In this document: positions 55,660-63,712 of the stretch, in pieces
How positions within the stretch are numbered: the first letter of the stretch is position 1
Layout of the letters: each line of letters starts with the position of its first letter
Notes under the pieces: generated by a model
Told to the model about the DNA's origin: nothing
What the model saw: only the letters and a program-made list of their open reading frames with translations
Database searches by the model: none
Translations under genes and position numbers: made by a program
Source: Robiginitomaculum sp.
GTDB lineage: Bacteria > Pseudomonadota > Alphaproteobacteria > Caulobacterales > Maricaulaceae
Length of the DNA: 64,000 bases
Assembly (NCBI GenBank): GCA_021776525.1
Contig: JAJFFT010000007.1
Location: forward strand, 1 to 64,000
Direction: 5' to 3'

Positions 55660-57987
55660 CTAGGGCATGCGCACAGTAATGTTCAGGCCATAGGTTCTGG
55701 GTCGGGTTATCAAAAATCCCAGAGGGTCCTGGTCTGAGGAGATGGCATCGACGATACCGCGTTCATCAAGCAGATTGTTGACGAAAAGTTTGGCGCTCCA
55801 ACGGTCGTTTTCCACACCGATTTTGGCATTCACGGTGCTGTATCCACCAACCCGTTGGGTGAAGGGGTTGAAACCCGGTCCTGTGCCTTGAGGCAGGAAC
55901 TCGGTTTTGTAATGGCCAACCCATGAGAAATCGACACGCGCCATGCCTTGCAGAGTGTCGCCCACCGGGTAGGTATATTCGGCCGAAGCATTGAAGGTGA
56001 AGTCCGGTACATTTGGCACATCGTCGCCTTTGCGTCCGGGGTTTGTCACCTCGATGATATTGCCCGGTGTGACCCCCGGCTGGTCTTTGACCAGACGGGC
56101 GTCAGTATAAGCCAAACCGCCGGAAAGTTCGAAATTATCGGTGACTTTCGCGGTGCCGTTCAGCTCGATACCGTTAATGCGGGCATCACCGGCATTGGCG
56201 ATAAACTGAAAGGCGCCGGTGGCATCCTTGCTGACCGATTGCATGTCGGACCAGTCAATCTGATAGACTGAAAAGTCAAAGAAGACCCGGCCATCAGCGA
56301 TAGTATTCTTAACGCCGATCTCATAATTCCACAGGCTGTCCGGCCCAAAATTGCGCGGTACGCCGGCAATCAGCGGCAGGCTGGCGGCATTCAAGCCACC
56401 AACCCGAAAACCCTGGGATGCCGTTGCAAACACCAGCAGGTTGTCATTGGCTTTGTAGGCCAGATTAAACTTGGAGGTGAATTTGTTGTTGCTGGCATCA
56501 TTTGGATCAGGATCCGGCCGGTTGGCATTGGGGAAGCCGCCAAACGGGTGCGTTTGCACCTCTGATGATTTTTGCCGCGAATGGAAATAACGCAGGCCTG
56601 CCGTCGCTGTCAGCTTGTCGCTAAGGTCAAATGATACCTCGCCAAACAATGCTTCTTGATTGATGGTGCCATCATTGGTGCGTCCAAAAAAGGCGTTGCC
56701 TGTTCCGGCCAATGCGTCGGTATCGGGATCAAATGGCCCCAGCGCAAAACCGGTGACCGGGTCAGAGGCAATCACCTGAACCTCGAAATTGGTTTTTTCA
56801 CGCTGGACCAGACCGCCCAGAACGACCTGCACTGGACCATCCCAATCAGAGGCATAGCGCATTTCATTCGACCAGACACGCCGTGATTGTGGCTGGTGTG
56901 TTGTTGCTGGAATGGGTACCCCGAAGAAGATCAGGATTGGGGTCGAATCAAAGTTGAAGTTCAACTTGCGATCAAACCAGTTTGTGGTGGCGGTAATCGT
57001 ACCATTATCCATTTGGTATTCGCCGGTCAGGCTATAGATTTCCCAGTCATCATCCCATTCGTCGGTGGTAAAAGAGGTTGTGATATAGTCGCCGCCCTGA
57101 AATGTCGGCAAGGCATTGGTGGGTACATGGCCTATGGTGCCTGTGGGGGTTTCGCGTGATGTGCCGTTTGAATGTGTACGTTGCAACATCACCGACGCAT
57201 CAACGGTAAAGCGTTCGCTGGCCGCCAGACGCAACATGGCGCGCGCCCCCCAGGTGTTTTCGTCATTGATGTTTTTTTGACCCAGACGCACATTATCGAT
57301 CCAGCCTGAACGTTCGTCTTTCCAGGCAACCACCCGCACCGCGGCCTTGTCTTCGACCAGTGGCATGTTGACCATACCATTGACGCCCCAGTCAAAGCCG
57401 CCATGTTCTGTGCCGCCAATGGTGGTGTCGATATAGGCGTCATTGCCGCTCAGACTTGGCTTATTGGGGACCAGCTTGATGGTCCCGGACATGGAATTAG
57501 CGCCATAGAGCGTGCCTTGTGGGCCTTTGAGAACCTCAATACGATCCAGGTCATAAAGCTTGATATCCACATTGCGGCCACCGCCGTCTTCTTTGTTGGA
57601 CCCGGTGATAACAGCCTCGTCAAAATAGACGCCGGCGGTTGAGGCCCCAATGGAATTGATACCGCGCAGGAATATACGTTTATCGCCTGGCCCCAGATCT
57701 TCATAGCGCAGGCTGGGTACGGCAATCGCCCAGTCGGCAAAGTCCTTGACCCCGCGGGCTTCCAGATCTTCACCTGAAATGGCCTGTACCGCGATCGGTA
57801 CGTCATGCAGGCTCTGGCCACCGCGTTTCGAGGCGGTGATGATAATCTCATCCGAGTTTGCATCATTGTCGGCTTGTGCCAGCGCCATGGATGGCACCAT
57901 CAGCATGGCCAATACAGATGCACTGGCGATTAAATGCCGATGTCTGATTTTGCGGAAGCTGTTATTAGACGAAGTTCCCGTTTTCAT
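55660..57987 (-). CDS. TonB-dependent outer-membrane receptor
   Basis: A 775-residue receptor with a signal peptide (cleavage near SMALAQ), TonB-box-like DEIIITASKRGG, plug domain (VPIAVQAISGEDLEARGV, FLRGINSIGASTAGVYFDE, IEVLKGPQGTLYGANSMSGT), and a 22-strand barrel ending in LNITVRMP. The start ATG is chosen for a GAGGGG site. It lies between kynureninase and NSS transporter 2 on the same strand, so its ligand may be a kynurenine, peptide or indole compound. The sequence resembles the broad Sphingomonas-type receptors with unknown ligands. Confidence 0.92.
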   Translation of the reverse strand: MKTGTSSNNSFRKIRHRHLIASASVLAMLMVPSMALAQADNDANSDEIIITASKRGGQSLHDVPIAVQAISGEDLEARGVKDFADWAIAVPSLRYEDLGPGDKRIFLRGINSIGASTAGVYFDEAVITGSNKEDGGGRNVDIKLYDLDRIEVLKGPQGTLYGANSMSGTIKLVPNKPSLSGNDAYIDTTIGGTEHGGFDWGVNGMVNMPLVEDKAAVRVVAWKDERSGWIDNVRLGQKNINDENTWGARAMLRLAASERFTVDASVMLQRTHSNGTSRETPTGTIGHVPTNALPTFQGGDYITTSFTTDEWDDDWEIYSLTGEYQMDNGTITATTNWFDRKLNFNFDSTPILIFFGVPIPATTHQPQSRRVWSNEMRYASDWDGPVQVVLGGLVQREKTNFEVQVIASDPVTGFALGPFDPDTDALAGTGNAFFGRTNDGTINQEALFGEVSFDLSDKLTATAGLRYFHSRQKSSEVQTHPFGGFPNANRPDPDPNDASNNKFTSKFNLAYKANDNLLVFATASQGFRVGGLNAASLPLIAGVPRNFGPDSLWNYEIGVKNTIADGRVFFDFSVYQIDWSDMQSVSKDATGAFQFIANAGDARINGIELNGTAKVTDNFELSGGLAYTDARLVKDQPGVTPGNIIEVTNPGRKGDDVPNVPDFTFNASAEYTYPVGDTLQGMARVDFSWVGHYKTEFLPQGTGPGFNPFTQRVGGYSTVNAKIGVENDRWSAKLFVNNLLDERGIVDAISSDQDPLGFLITRPRTYGLNITVRMP

Positions 57988-58148
57988 TGCGATATTCCCC
58001 TCTTGTGTCGTCATCTATGCCTGGTTTTCCAAGCCATGACGGCGCATTTTTGTTCACCAATTAAAGGGATGATTATCCCCTTACCGCCTTTGTAAACAGG
58101 CAGGTGATGGTAATATTTACATGAATTTTAATACTAAAGCAAATCGTT

Positions 58149-58162
58149 TCACGAAAACGTGA
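58149..58162. promoter_or_regulatory. Palindrome TCACG-AAAA-CGTGA between kynureninase and receptor genes
   Basis: A perfect 5-bp inverted repeat with AAAA spacer in the 234-base gap upstream of the receptor gene. No T-tract, so an operator or 5' UTR element is more likely than a terminator. The rest of the gap is AT-rich, with nothing else recognised. Confidence 0.35.
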
Positions 58163-58221
58163 GAGGTCATGGCGTACCTCGCACTGTGGTCATATGCTTT
58201 TGTTGACTGGCTGAGGCCTGT

Positions 58222-59460
58222 CTATGTGACGTTTTCTCGCCGGGAAAACCGTGGCTCTTGCCAGGTGTTTTTGCCCATAATGGTTTTCAGGGTTTGCACC
58301 GCATCCCAGACATCCACATAGCGGGTATAGAGCGGTGTAAAACCAAACCGCATTATGTCTGGCGCCCGAAAATCACCAATAACGCCATGTTCGATCAAAG
58401 CGCGCATAATGGCATAACCGTGGGGGTGGGTGTAGGCGATCTGGCTGGCCCGGTGCGCCGCCTCTGATGGACTGGCCAGCGTAAAGCCGGCATCCGCACA
58501 ATGTGCCGTCATCAGGTCTTGAAACGCCTGACCCAGCGCCATGGACTTGTCTCGTATCGCCCGCATATCGGCGCGCAGCATGATGTCCAATCCGCATTCC
58601 AGCGCCGCCATGGACAAAATCGGTTGTGTGCCGCTGAGCATTTGATTGATGGTTTTAGCGGGACGGTAATCGCGTTCAAAGGCGAAAGGTTCGGCATGGC
58701 TCCACCAACCGGTCAGCGGTTGCCCGGCCTGACCGTGATGGCGTTTTGCGACATAGAGAAATGCCGGTGCACCGGGGCCACCATTCAGGTATTTATAGCC
58801 GCAACCAACGGCAAAATCAGCATTGGACGCACCCAGATCAACCGGTAAAGCGCCGGCGCTGTGGCACAGATCCCAACAGATCAACGCCCCGACCGCATGG
58901 GCGCGCCGGGTCATATCATGCATGTCGAAAACCGCGCCGGTTTTGTAATGTACCTGGGTCAGGGCCACAACGGCAACATCGTCGGTGATTTGATCTTGCA
59001 TGTCCTCGCGGCTTGCAAAGCGGATCTCAAAATGACCGCCCAGCTGTTGCACCAGACCCTGCGCGATATAATTATCCGTTGGAAAATTGCTGTCTTCCAT
59101 CAAAATCACACTGCGATCGGGGCGCAGGTCCAGTGCCATGGCGAGCAATTTATAAAGATTGATACCGGTGCTGTCGGTGACCAGAATTTCACCCGCCTGT
59201 GCACCGACCAGTTTGGCCGTTTGGTCGCCAAGGCGGTGCGGCAGGTCAAACCAGCCATTAATGTTCCAGCTGGTGATCAGATCACGGCCCCATTCTTTTG
59301 CCACAACGTCCGCGACCCGTTTCTTGGCGGCTTTTGGCATGGCCCCCAATGAATTGCCGTCCAGATAAATCACCCCTTCGGGCAGTTCAAACTCATCACG
59401 AAAACCAGCCAAAGCATCGTCATTGTCGCGTGCGATCATGTCTTGACGAGATAGTGTCAT
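58222..59460 (-). CDS. kynU: Kynureninase
   Basis: A 412-residue PLP enzyme that cleaves kynurenine to anthranilate and alanine. Motifs: IYLDGNSLGAMPKAAKKRV, VTDSTGINLYKLL, LICWDLCHSAGALPVDL (Asp/His of the cofactor pocket), GCGYKYLNGGPGAPAFLYVA with the Schiff-base Lys, and GWWSHAEPFAFERDY. The length is normal. It is divergent from a DUF547 gene across an approximately 510-base region, and the receptor and transporter genes follow it. Its product anthranilate is the expected substrate chain for the aminobenzoyl-CoA genes of this island. Confidence 0.95.
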   Translation of the reverse strand: MTLSRQDMIARDNDDALAGFRDEFELPEGVIYLDGNSLGAMPKAAKKRVADVVAKEWGRDLITSWNINGWFDLPHRLGDQTAKLVGAQAGEILVTDSTGINLYKLLAMALDLRPDRSVILMEDSNFPTDNYIAQGLVQQLGGHFEIRFASREDMQDQITDDVAVVALTQVHYKTGAVFDMHDMTRRAHAVGALICWDLCHSAGALPVDLGASNADFAVGCGYKYLNGGPGAPAFLYVAKRHHGQAGQPLTGWWSHAEPFAFERDYRPAKTINQMLSGTQPILSMAALECGLDIMLRADMRAIRDKSMALGQAFQDLMTAHCADAGFTLASPSEAAHRASQIAYTHPHGYAIMRALIEHGVIGDFRAPDIMRFGFTPLYTRYVDVWDAVQTLKTIMGKNTWQEPRFSRRENVT

Positions 59461-59565
59461 GAAGGTGCTCCCAAGGGCAAAACCAAAAAATTCCCCGGTA
59501 ATCTCGCATCATAATACCGCAAAGATCAGCGCAGAGGACAACGGCGCTATACACCCAAAACCTGG

Positions 59566-59665
59566 AGGGTCAAAGAGGGACCATAAGGTCAATTCGAGGG
59601 TTAAATCAGGGGTAAAAACGTGAAAATCAGGGACAAAACAGGGGCAGATCAGGGGCAATTGAGGG
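59566..59665. repeat. 11-bp-phased AGGGG array, locus 2
   Basis: AGGG or AGGGG begins at 59566, 59576, 59597, 59608, 59629, 59640, 59651 and 59662, with a degenerate copy at 59586: steps of 10-11 or about 21 bases. Units read AGGGACAAAAC, AGGGGCAGATC, AGGGGCAATTG and AGGGGTAATTT, the same kind as the array at 37.1-37.2 kb. Bases 59461-59565 and 59697-59970 of this long gap hold no gene I can support. Confidence 0.85.
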
Positions 59666-59696
59666 GTAATTTTTGACCCTCAATTGCCCCTTGATC
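59647..59696. repeat. Long hairpin at the end of the AGGGG array
   Basis: GATCAGGGGCAATTGAGGG pairs with CCCTCAATTGCCCCTTGATC across an 11-base loop: 19 base pairs with one bulged base. The left arm is the last part of the 11-bp array and the right arm is its inverted copy. It is too long and A/T-mixed for a plain terminator. Confidence 0.85.
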
Positions 59697-59970
59697 AACT
59701 GTTCGCCGGATAAAACCTTCAAAGGGCTATCTCTGCCTGTCTTTGATGCCAGGGCGCTGGAAACTTATCCCACAGCTTTGATGCTGGCGTATAATGAAAT
59801 GCGTGGGAGATAAGAGATGCGGATTAACAGATTTGATTGCTTATTCACAATTAAACTGAGGCCCAATAGATACGGGGTTTTAATTTGTACCTCACGTGTC
59901 ATTGATGTTGTATAAGGTGAGTTTCGCTCGTGATATGTTGTTGAATTATAATTGAAACGTGGTTTCTGAT

Positions 59971-61233
59971 ATGAAGTTGAATGCTGTTGCCCCTGCTTTT
60001 GCACTGATGCTGATGATCATCGGTCCGGCATATGCTTTGAACAATGCAGCGTCACCTTCGGTAAAAAATAGCGTTCGGGAAGACGCCACGAACGCAGATG
60101 GTTTTGACGCATCTCTGGCTGTTTTTACGCCCGCCGCACCACAAGCTGAAGTGCGAATGCCGTATCCCGTTCTGGATATAGTTCTGAAGCGTATCGTCGT
60201 AGACTTTGGGCCTTCGGCCCGCATCTCACACCAGCAACGCACGTCAACCGGGACCAAGTTCCGATTTGGGCATTCCGGCGTTGCAGCCTTAGAAGGAAAC
60301 CGTGTCACCTTTTCCAGATTTTCGCCGACGCTGATTGAGGCGCTAGGCATGTATCGCCATGATCTGGAAAAGCTAGGCAGCGCAATAGATTTTGCACGGC
60401 TGACGCACAATCAGCAATTGGCCTATTGGTATAATTTGCACAACATTACAGTGATCGAGCAAATCGCCCGCCACTATCCGGTGATAATTCCAGAAAACAT
60501 ACTGATCGGTGCTCAGAAAACGCCCTTACATGACGCGAAAATTCTCAAGGTTAAGGGTATAGGCCTGAGCCTGCGCGACATTCGCACTAAAATTGTCTTT
60601 CAGCACTGGACCGACCCACTGGTCATTTACGGATTCTTTTTGGGATCGGTTGGTGGGCCCAGCATTCAGACGCAGGCCTATACCGGCGATAACGTCCAAG
60701 ACATGCTTGGTGCCAATGCGGAAGAATTTATAAATTCGTTGCGCGGTGTGCGCCGTTTTAACAGGAAAGTTTTTGTCGCAGCCATCTATCGTGAGGCTGC
60801 GGCGTTGTTTCCCGACTGGCCGCACGATTTACGGACTCACTTAATGGGTTTTGCACAGGTCGCGGTACAACGGTCTTTGGCCAAAAATGACCCCTTTTCC
60901 ACAAGCGCCAGATATCCACGTGTGGCAGATTTGATGGGCGGGCAGCCGTTCATCTCTGACACAGCGCAAAAAGCCCGTATTTACGGCGCTCAGGCGGGTT
61001 TCTTTGGCGCAATGCCTTCCAACTCTACGGGGTTGATTTCAACGAAGACTATGCGTGGTGGTGGTTATGATATGCCGGTTCATGCGCAGGATCTGATGCA
61101 GGCCGTCGATAAGAAAAACATTGTCTTAAAAAGACGGCTGCGGCGTGAAAGTTTATTAAAGGAGAGAATAGTTATTGTTGGCGAAGACCGGGACGCTAAG
61201 ATGCTGGTCGAACATGGATTGGCGGACGAATAA
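59971..61233 (+). CDS. DUF547 domain protein, secreted
   Basis: A 420-residue protein with a signal peptide (cleavage near PAYALNN) and a DUF547 domain at about residues 125-260: QLAYWYNLHNITVIEQIAR, then LSLRDIRTKIVFQHWTDPLV and FVAAIYREAAALF. DUF547 proteins are periplasmic or plant proteins of unknown role. The ATG at 59971 is chosen over the GTG at 59959 because it directly precedes the signal sequence. A Lys/Arg-rich tail (about 380-400) follows a Gly-rich linker. It is convergent with tRNA-Phe and abuts its repeat array. Confidence 0.8.
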   Translation: MKLNAVAPAFALMLMIIGPAYALNNAASPSVKNSVREDATNADGFDASLAVFTPAAPQAEVRMPYPVLDIVLKRIVVDFGPSARISHQQRTSTGTKFRFGHSGVAALEGNRVTFSRFSPTLIEALGMYRHDLEKLGSAIDFARLTHNQQLAYWYNLHNITVIEQIARHYPVIIPENILIGAQKTPLHDAKILKVKGIGLSLRDIRTKIVFQHWTDPLVIYGFFLGSVGGPSIQTQAYTGDNVQDMLGANAEEFINSLRGVRRFNRKVFVAAIYREAAALFPDWPHDLRTHLMGFAQVAVQRSLAKNDPFSTSARYPRVADLMGGQPFISDTAQKARIYGAQAGFFGAMPSNSTGLISTKTMRGGGYDMPVHAQDLMQAVDKKNIVLKRRLRRESLLKERIVIVGEDRDAKMLVEHGLADE

Positions 61234-61243
61234 TCGCGCTTAA

Positions 61244-61370
61244 AGCGAGGTTACAGTCTCGATAGCACACTTAATAAAACAGTGCTCAACTAGCGGGCGT
61301 CAGCACCGCGATAGCAGACTTAATAAAACAGTGCTCATATAGCGAGGTTTACCATCGCGATAGCACACTA
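61244..61370. repeat. 48-49 bp tandem hairpin repeat (about 2.6 copies) behind tRNA-Phe
   Basis: Units begin at 61244, 61292 and 61341. Each starts AGCGAGG- or AGCGGGC- and runs to CGATAGCA, then AGCAC...GTGCT. The unit at 61341 folds as GCGAGG-TTTA-CC(A)TCGC. The unit at 61292 folds as GCGGGC-GTCA-GC(A)CCGC, with paired changes. It lies directly 3' of tRNA-Phe on its strand, as the 46-bp array does at tRNA-Thr. A T-run follows the tRNA CCA before the repeats. Confidence 0.85.
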
Positions 61371-61384
61371 AAAGTAAGAAAAAA

Positions 61385-61459
61385 TGGTGCCCGGGGGCGG
61401 ATTTGAACCACCGACACGAGGATTTTCAGTCCACTGCTCTACCCCTGAGCTACCCGGGC
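61385..61459 (-). tRNA. tRNA-Phe (GAA)
   Basis: Seventy-five bases with encoded CCA. Acceptor GCCCGGG/CCCGGGC, D arm GCTC/GAGC, anticodon loop CTGAAAA (GAA), T arm CGGTGG-TTCAAAT-CCGCC. It lies downstream of the infA-maf-RNase-yacG block on the same strand, a conserved order in this class. Confidence 0.96.
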
Positions 61460-61569
61460 GCCGGGTTTGCCAAGCCAATATCATTGGCTGGGGAGCCGGG
61501 GTTATAGGAAAGCGCGCCGCCCCTGTCTATGGCTTTTCGCTTATCGCTGCACATGGGGGACAGTTTAGT

Positions 61570-61755
61570 TCAGTCGTCGGTTTCTGATGGGTCGTCGGCG
61601 GGCAGGCCTTCGCTCTCATCTATGGCCGGTCCGGGGATCACGTAATTGCCTTTTAACCAACGGCCCAGATCAATATCGGCACAGCGTTTAGAGCAAAACG
61701 GGGCGTGATTTTCGCTTGCCGGTTTTTTGCATAAAGGACAGGCTGGCGTGCTCAT
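61570..61755 (-). CDS. yacG: DNA gyrase inhibitor YacG
   Basis: A 61-residue zinc protein: CPLCKKP, then FCSKRCADIDLGRWLKGNYV, giving the four-Cys zinc finger (CxxC...CxxxC), and an acidic tail. YacG inhibits gyrase in E. coli. Its ATG overlaps the RNase stop by four bases, so it is co-translated. Confidence 0.92.
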   Translation of the reverse strand: MSTPACPLCKKPASENHAPFCSKRCADIDLGRWLKGNYVIPGPAIDESEGLPADDPSETDD

Positions 61756-62819
61756 TGGGCAATCACCTCGAACTGGTCTTCATTCAGGTTCGCATTTTCG
61801 CAAAATGTCAGACGTGCGCCAAGACCGGTTAACAGCGGCGCTGTCCAAAACGCCCGATTTTTTTCCAGCCATCTGATCACCGTTGCCGGTGCGCTCAGGC
61901 GGATGGCTTTGGCCGGATTTGCGCGGTGTTCATTGTGCACGGCGCGCAAGGCGTCGAGCGCAATTGTTGCGGTGCGGGGCGTACCGTTGGCATGCAACAT
62001 GGTTTCGGCGATCGGGCGGTGGCTGCGTTGCAGGGTCAAGACGGCAACCCCAAACCGGGTCAGCGGGGCGCATTCCATGCGGCCATGTTGGCGGTTGACG
62101 GCCTGGGTCAGTGCGGTTTCAAGCTTTTTGCGTTCTTTGGCCCCTTTCATGGGGGCAAAATCAATGGCGATAATGCCGGCCAGACCACGCAAAGCGAGGT
62201 GGCGAAAGATAACATCAATGGCCTCGACATTAACGTCCAGAGCACGGCTTTTATCGGATGCGGTGTCGATATCAACGGCCACCATTGCGCGGGTTGGCTC
62301 GATCATCACTTCGCCGCCGCCCGGCAGGCGAACCAGCGGATCAAGCGCCGCGTCAAAGGCGGCATCCAGCATGTCGCGATCGGTGCGGCTAGCCTCGCGT
62401 TGTTCCGTATCGCGAATGTTAATGCGCTGGATGAAATCAGGGGCCGGTTTCAGCAAGGACGGACAGGCCAATGCGGCGCAATCGCGGCCCTTGTCTTCGT
62501 GCATCAATAACGGGCCTTTTTCGGCAAAGGCTTCACGGCGTACCCGGACAACAATCGCGGCACCTTCAAAAACACCGCTTTTGCCGCGCTCTTTGCCCAG
62601 CGGCATAAAGCCCGGTGCGCCAAGCCCCAAATCAACAAAGGCGGCGTTTAAGCTGGCGTCTACGGTTTTTACACGGCCGCAATACAATGCCCCGGCACTG
62701 GCCCTTGTGTGGGTTTCAAAGGCGCGCTCGACATAAAGCGCCAAGGCCTGGTCATGGGCATCAAACAATCCGGCACGCACTTCGCCCGGTGCCTGGTCTA
62801 TGATCAATGTTTTACTCAT
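61752..62819 (-). CDS. RNase E/G-like endoribonuclease (short form)
   Basis: A 355-residue protein of the RNase E/G family. It has an S1-like region (YCGRVKTVDASLNAAFVDLG, GFMPLGKERG) and the catalytic metal Asp pair in MVAVDIDTAS and IIAIDFAPMKGAKERKKLE, followed by RFGVAVLTLQRSH. It is shorter than E. coli RNase G (about 490), lacking part of the N- and C-terminal extensions. It is coupled to yacG (ATGA) and to maf. Confidence 0.85.
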   Translation of the reverse strand: MSKTLIIDQAPGEVRAGLFDAHDQALALYVERAFETHTRASAGALYCGRVKTVDASLNAAFVDLGLGAPGFMPLGKERGKSGVFEGAAIVVRVRREAFAEKGPLLMHEDKGRDCAALACPSLLKPAPDFIQRINIRDTEQREASRTDRDMLDAAFDAALDPLVRLPGGGEVMIEPTRAMVAVDIDTASDKSRALDVNVEAIDVIFRHLALRGLAGIIAIDFAPMKGAKERKKLETALTQAVNRQHGRMECAPLTRFGVAVLTLQRSHRPIAETMLHANGTPRTATIALDALRAVHNEHRANPAKAIRLSAPATVIRWLEKNRAFWTAPLLTGLGARLTFCENANLNEDQFEVIAQ

Positions 62820-63421
62820 GATGCGGATGGCGGCGTCGGAAAGGCACCATAGCCCGCGCCCTCAAGAAGCGCCGCCGTTTCATAAAGCGGCAGGCCAACC
62901 ACCGCCGTGTAAGAGCCGCTCAGCGATAAAACAAACACCCCGGCCAGCCCCTGAATGCCATAACCACCGGCTTTGCCGTCCCATTCGCCCGAATGCACAT
63001 AGCCGTCAATTTCGCGGGCGCTCAGGCGTTTGAACTTGATACGGGCCTCAACCAGACGGTGGGTCAATGTGCCATCCGGGCGGTGCACCGCAATGCCGCT
63101 ATAGACCCGGTGGGCGCGTCCCGACATCAGGCGCAACATAGCGGCGGCATCATCGGCATCTTTTGGTTTTCCCAAAATACGTCGTCCGACACCGACCACC
63201 GTATCGGCGGCAAGGATCAGTGCGTCCGGGTGACGTGTCGCACCGGCACGCGCTTTTGCGCACGCCAGCCGTTTGGCCAACAGGCGCGGAGTTTCATCCG
63301 GTGAAGGTGTTTCGTCAATATCGACGGCGTCTATGGCATCGGGAATAATCCCGATGGTGGCCAGCAATTCTCGCCGCCTTGGGCTTTGACTGGCCAGAAT
63401 AAGTCGCGGGCGTACAGCCAC
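62816..63421 (-). CDS. maf: Maf-family nucleoside triphosphate pyrophosphatase
   Basis: A 201-residue house-cleaning pyrophosphatase: LILASQSPRRRELLATIG, VDETPSPDETP-like segment, ALILAADTVVGVGRRILGKP, and the C-terminal GKAGGYGIQGLAGVFV. It hydrolyses non-canonical or modified dNTPs/UTP. Stop and start overlap the next gene's start (ATGA), within the infA-maf-RNase-yacG operon. Confidence 0.93.
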   Translation of the reverse strand: MAVRPRLILASQSPRRRELLATIGIIPDAIDAVDIDETPSPDETPRLLAKRLACAKARAGATRHPDALILAADTVVGVGRRILGKPKDADDAAAMLRLMSGRAHRVYSGIAVHRPDGTLTHRLVEARIKFKRLSAREIDGYVHSGEWDGKAGGYGIQGLAGVFVLSLSGSYTAVVGLPLYETAALLEGAGYGAFPTPPSAS

Positions 63422-63425
63422 CGGC

Positions 63426-63644
63426 TTATTTATAACGATAGGTGATGCGCCCTTTGGACAGATCGTAAGGTGTCATTTCGACCAGTACTTTATCACCGGC
63501 CAGCACACGAATACGGTTTTTGCGCATTTTTCCAGCGGTATGGGCGATAATTTCATGATCGTTTTCCAGCTTGACGCGAAACGTCGCGTTGGGCAGCAAT
63601 TCGGTCACTTCGCCGGGAAATTCCAAGAGTTCTTCTTTAGCCAT
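63426..63644 (-). CDS. infA: Translation initiation factor IF-1
   Basis: A 72-residue S1/OB-fold protein: [20 protein letters not shown], then [20 protein letters not shown] and [20 protein letters not shown]. It binds the A site of the 30S subunit during initiation. The start at 63644 gives the normal N-terminus; four upstream codons in frame are not supported. Confidence 0.97.
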   Translation of the reverse strand: MAKEELLEFPGEVTELLPNATFRVKLENDHEIIAHTAGKMRKNRIRVLAGDKVLVEMTPYDLSKGRITYRYK

Positions 63645-63712
63645 GCAGAGCTTCAATTCCTGTAAATTGGGTTGTGTTTGCGCCTGTATAAGGCGTTGCG
63701 CCGCTCACGTCA

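Noticed and set aside
59765-60004. 79-codon minus-strand frame upstream of the DUF547 gene
   Set aside because: No ribosome site, unlikely composition, and it overlaps the start of the DUF547 gene.
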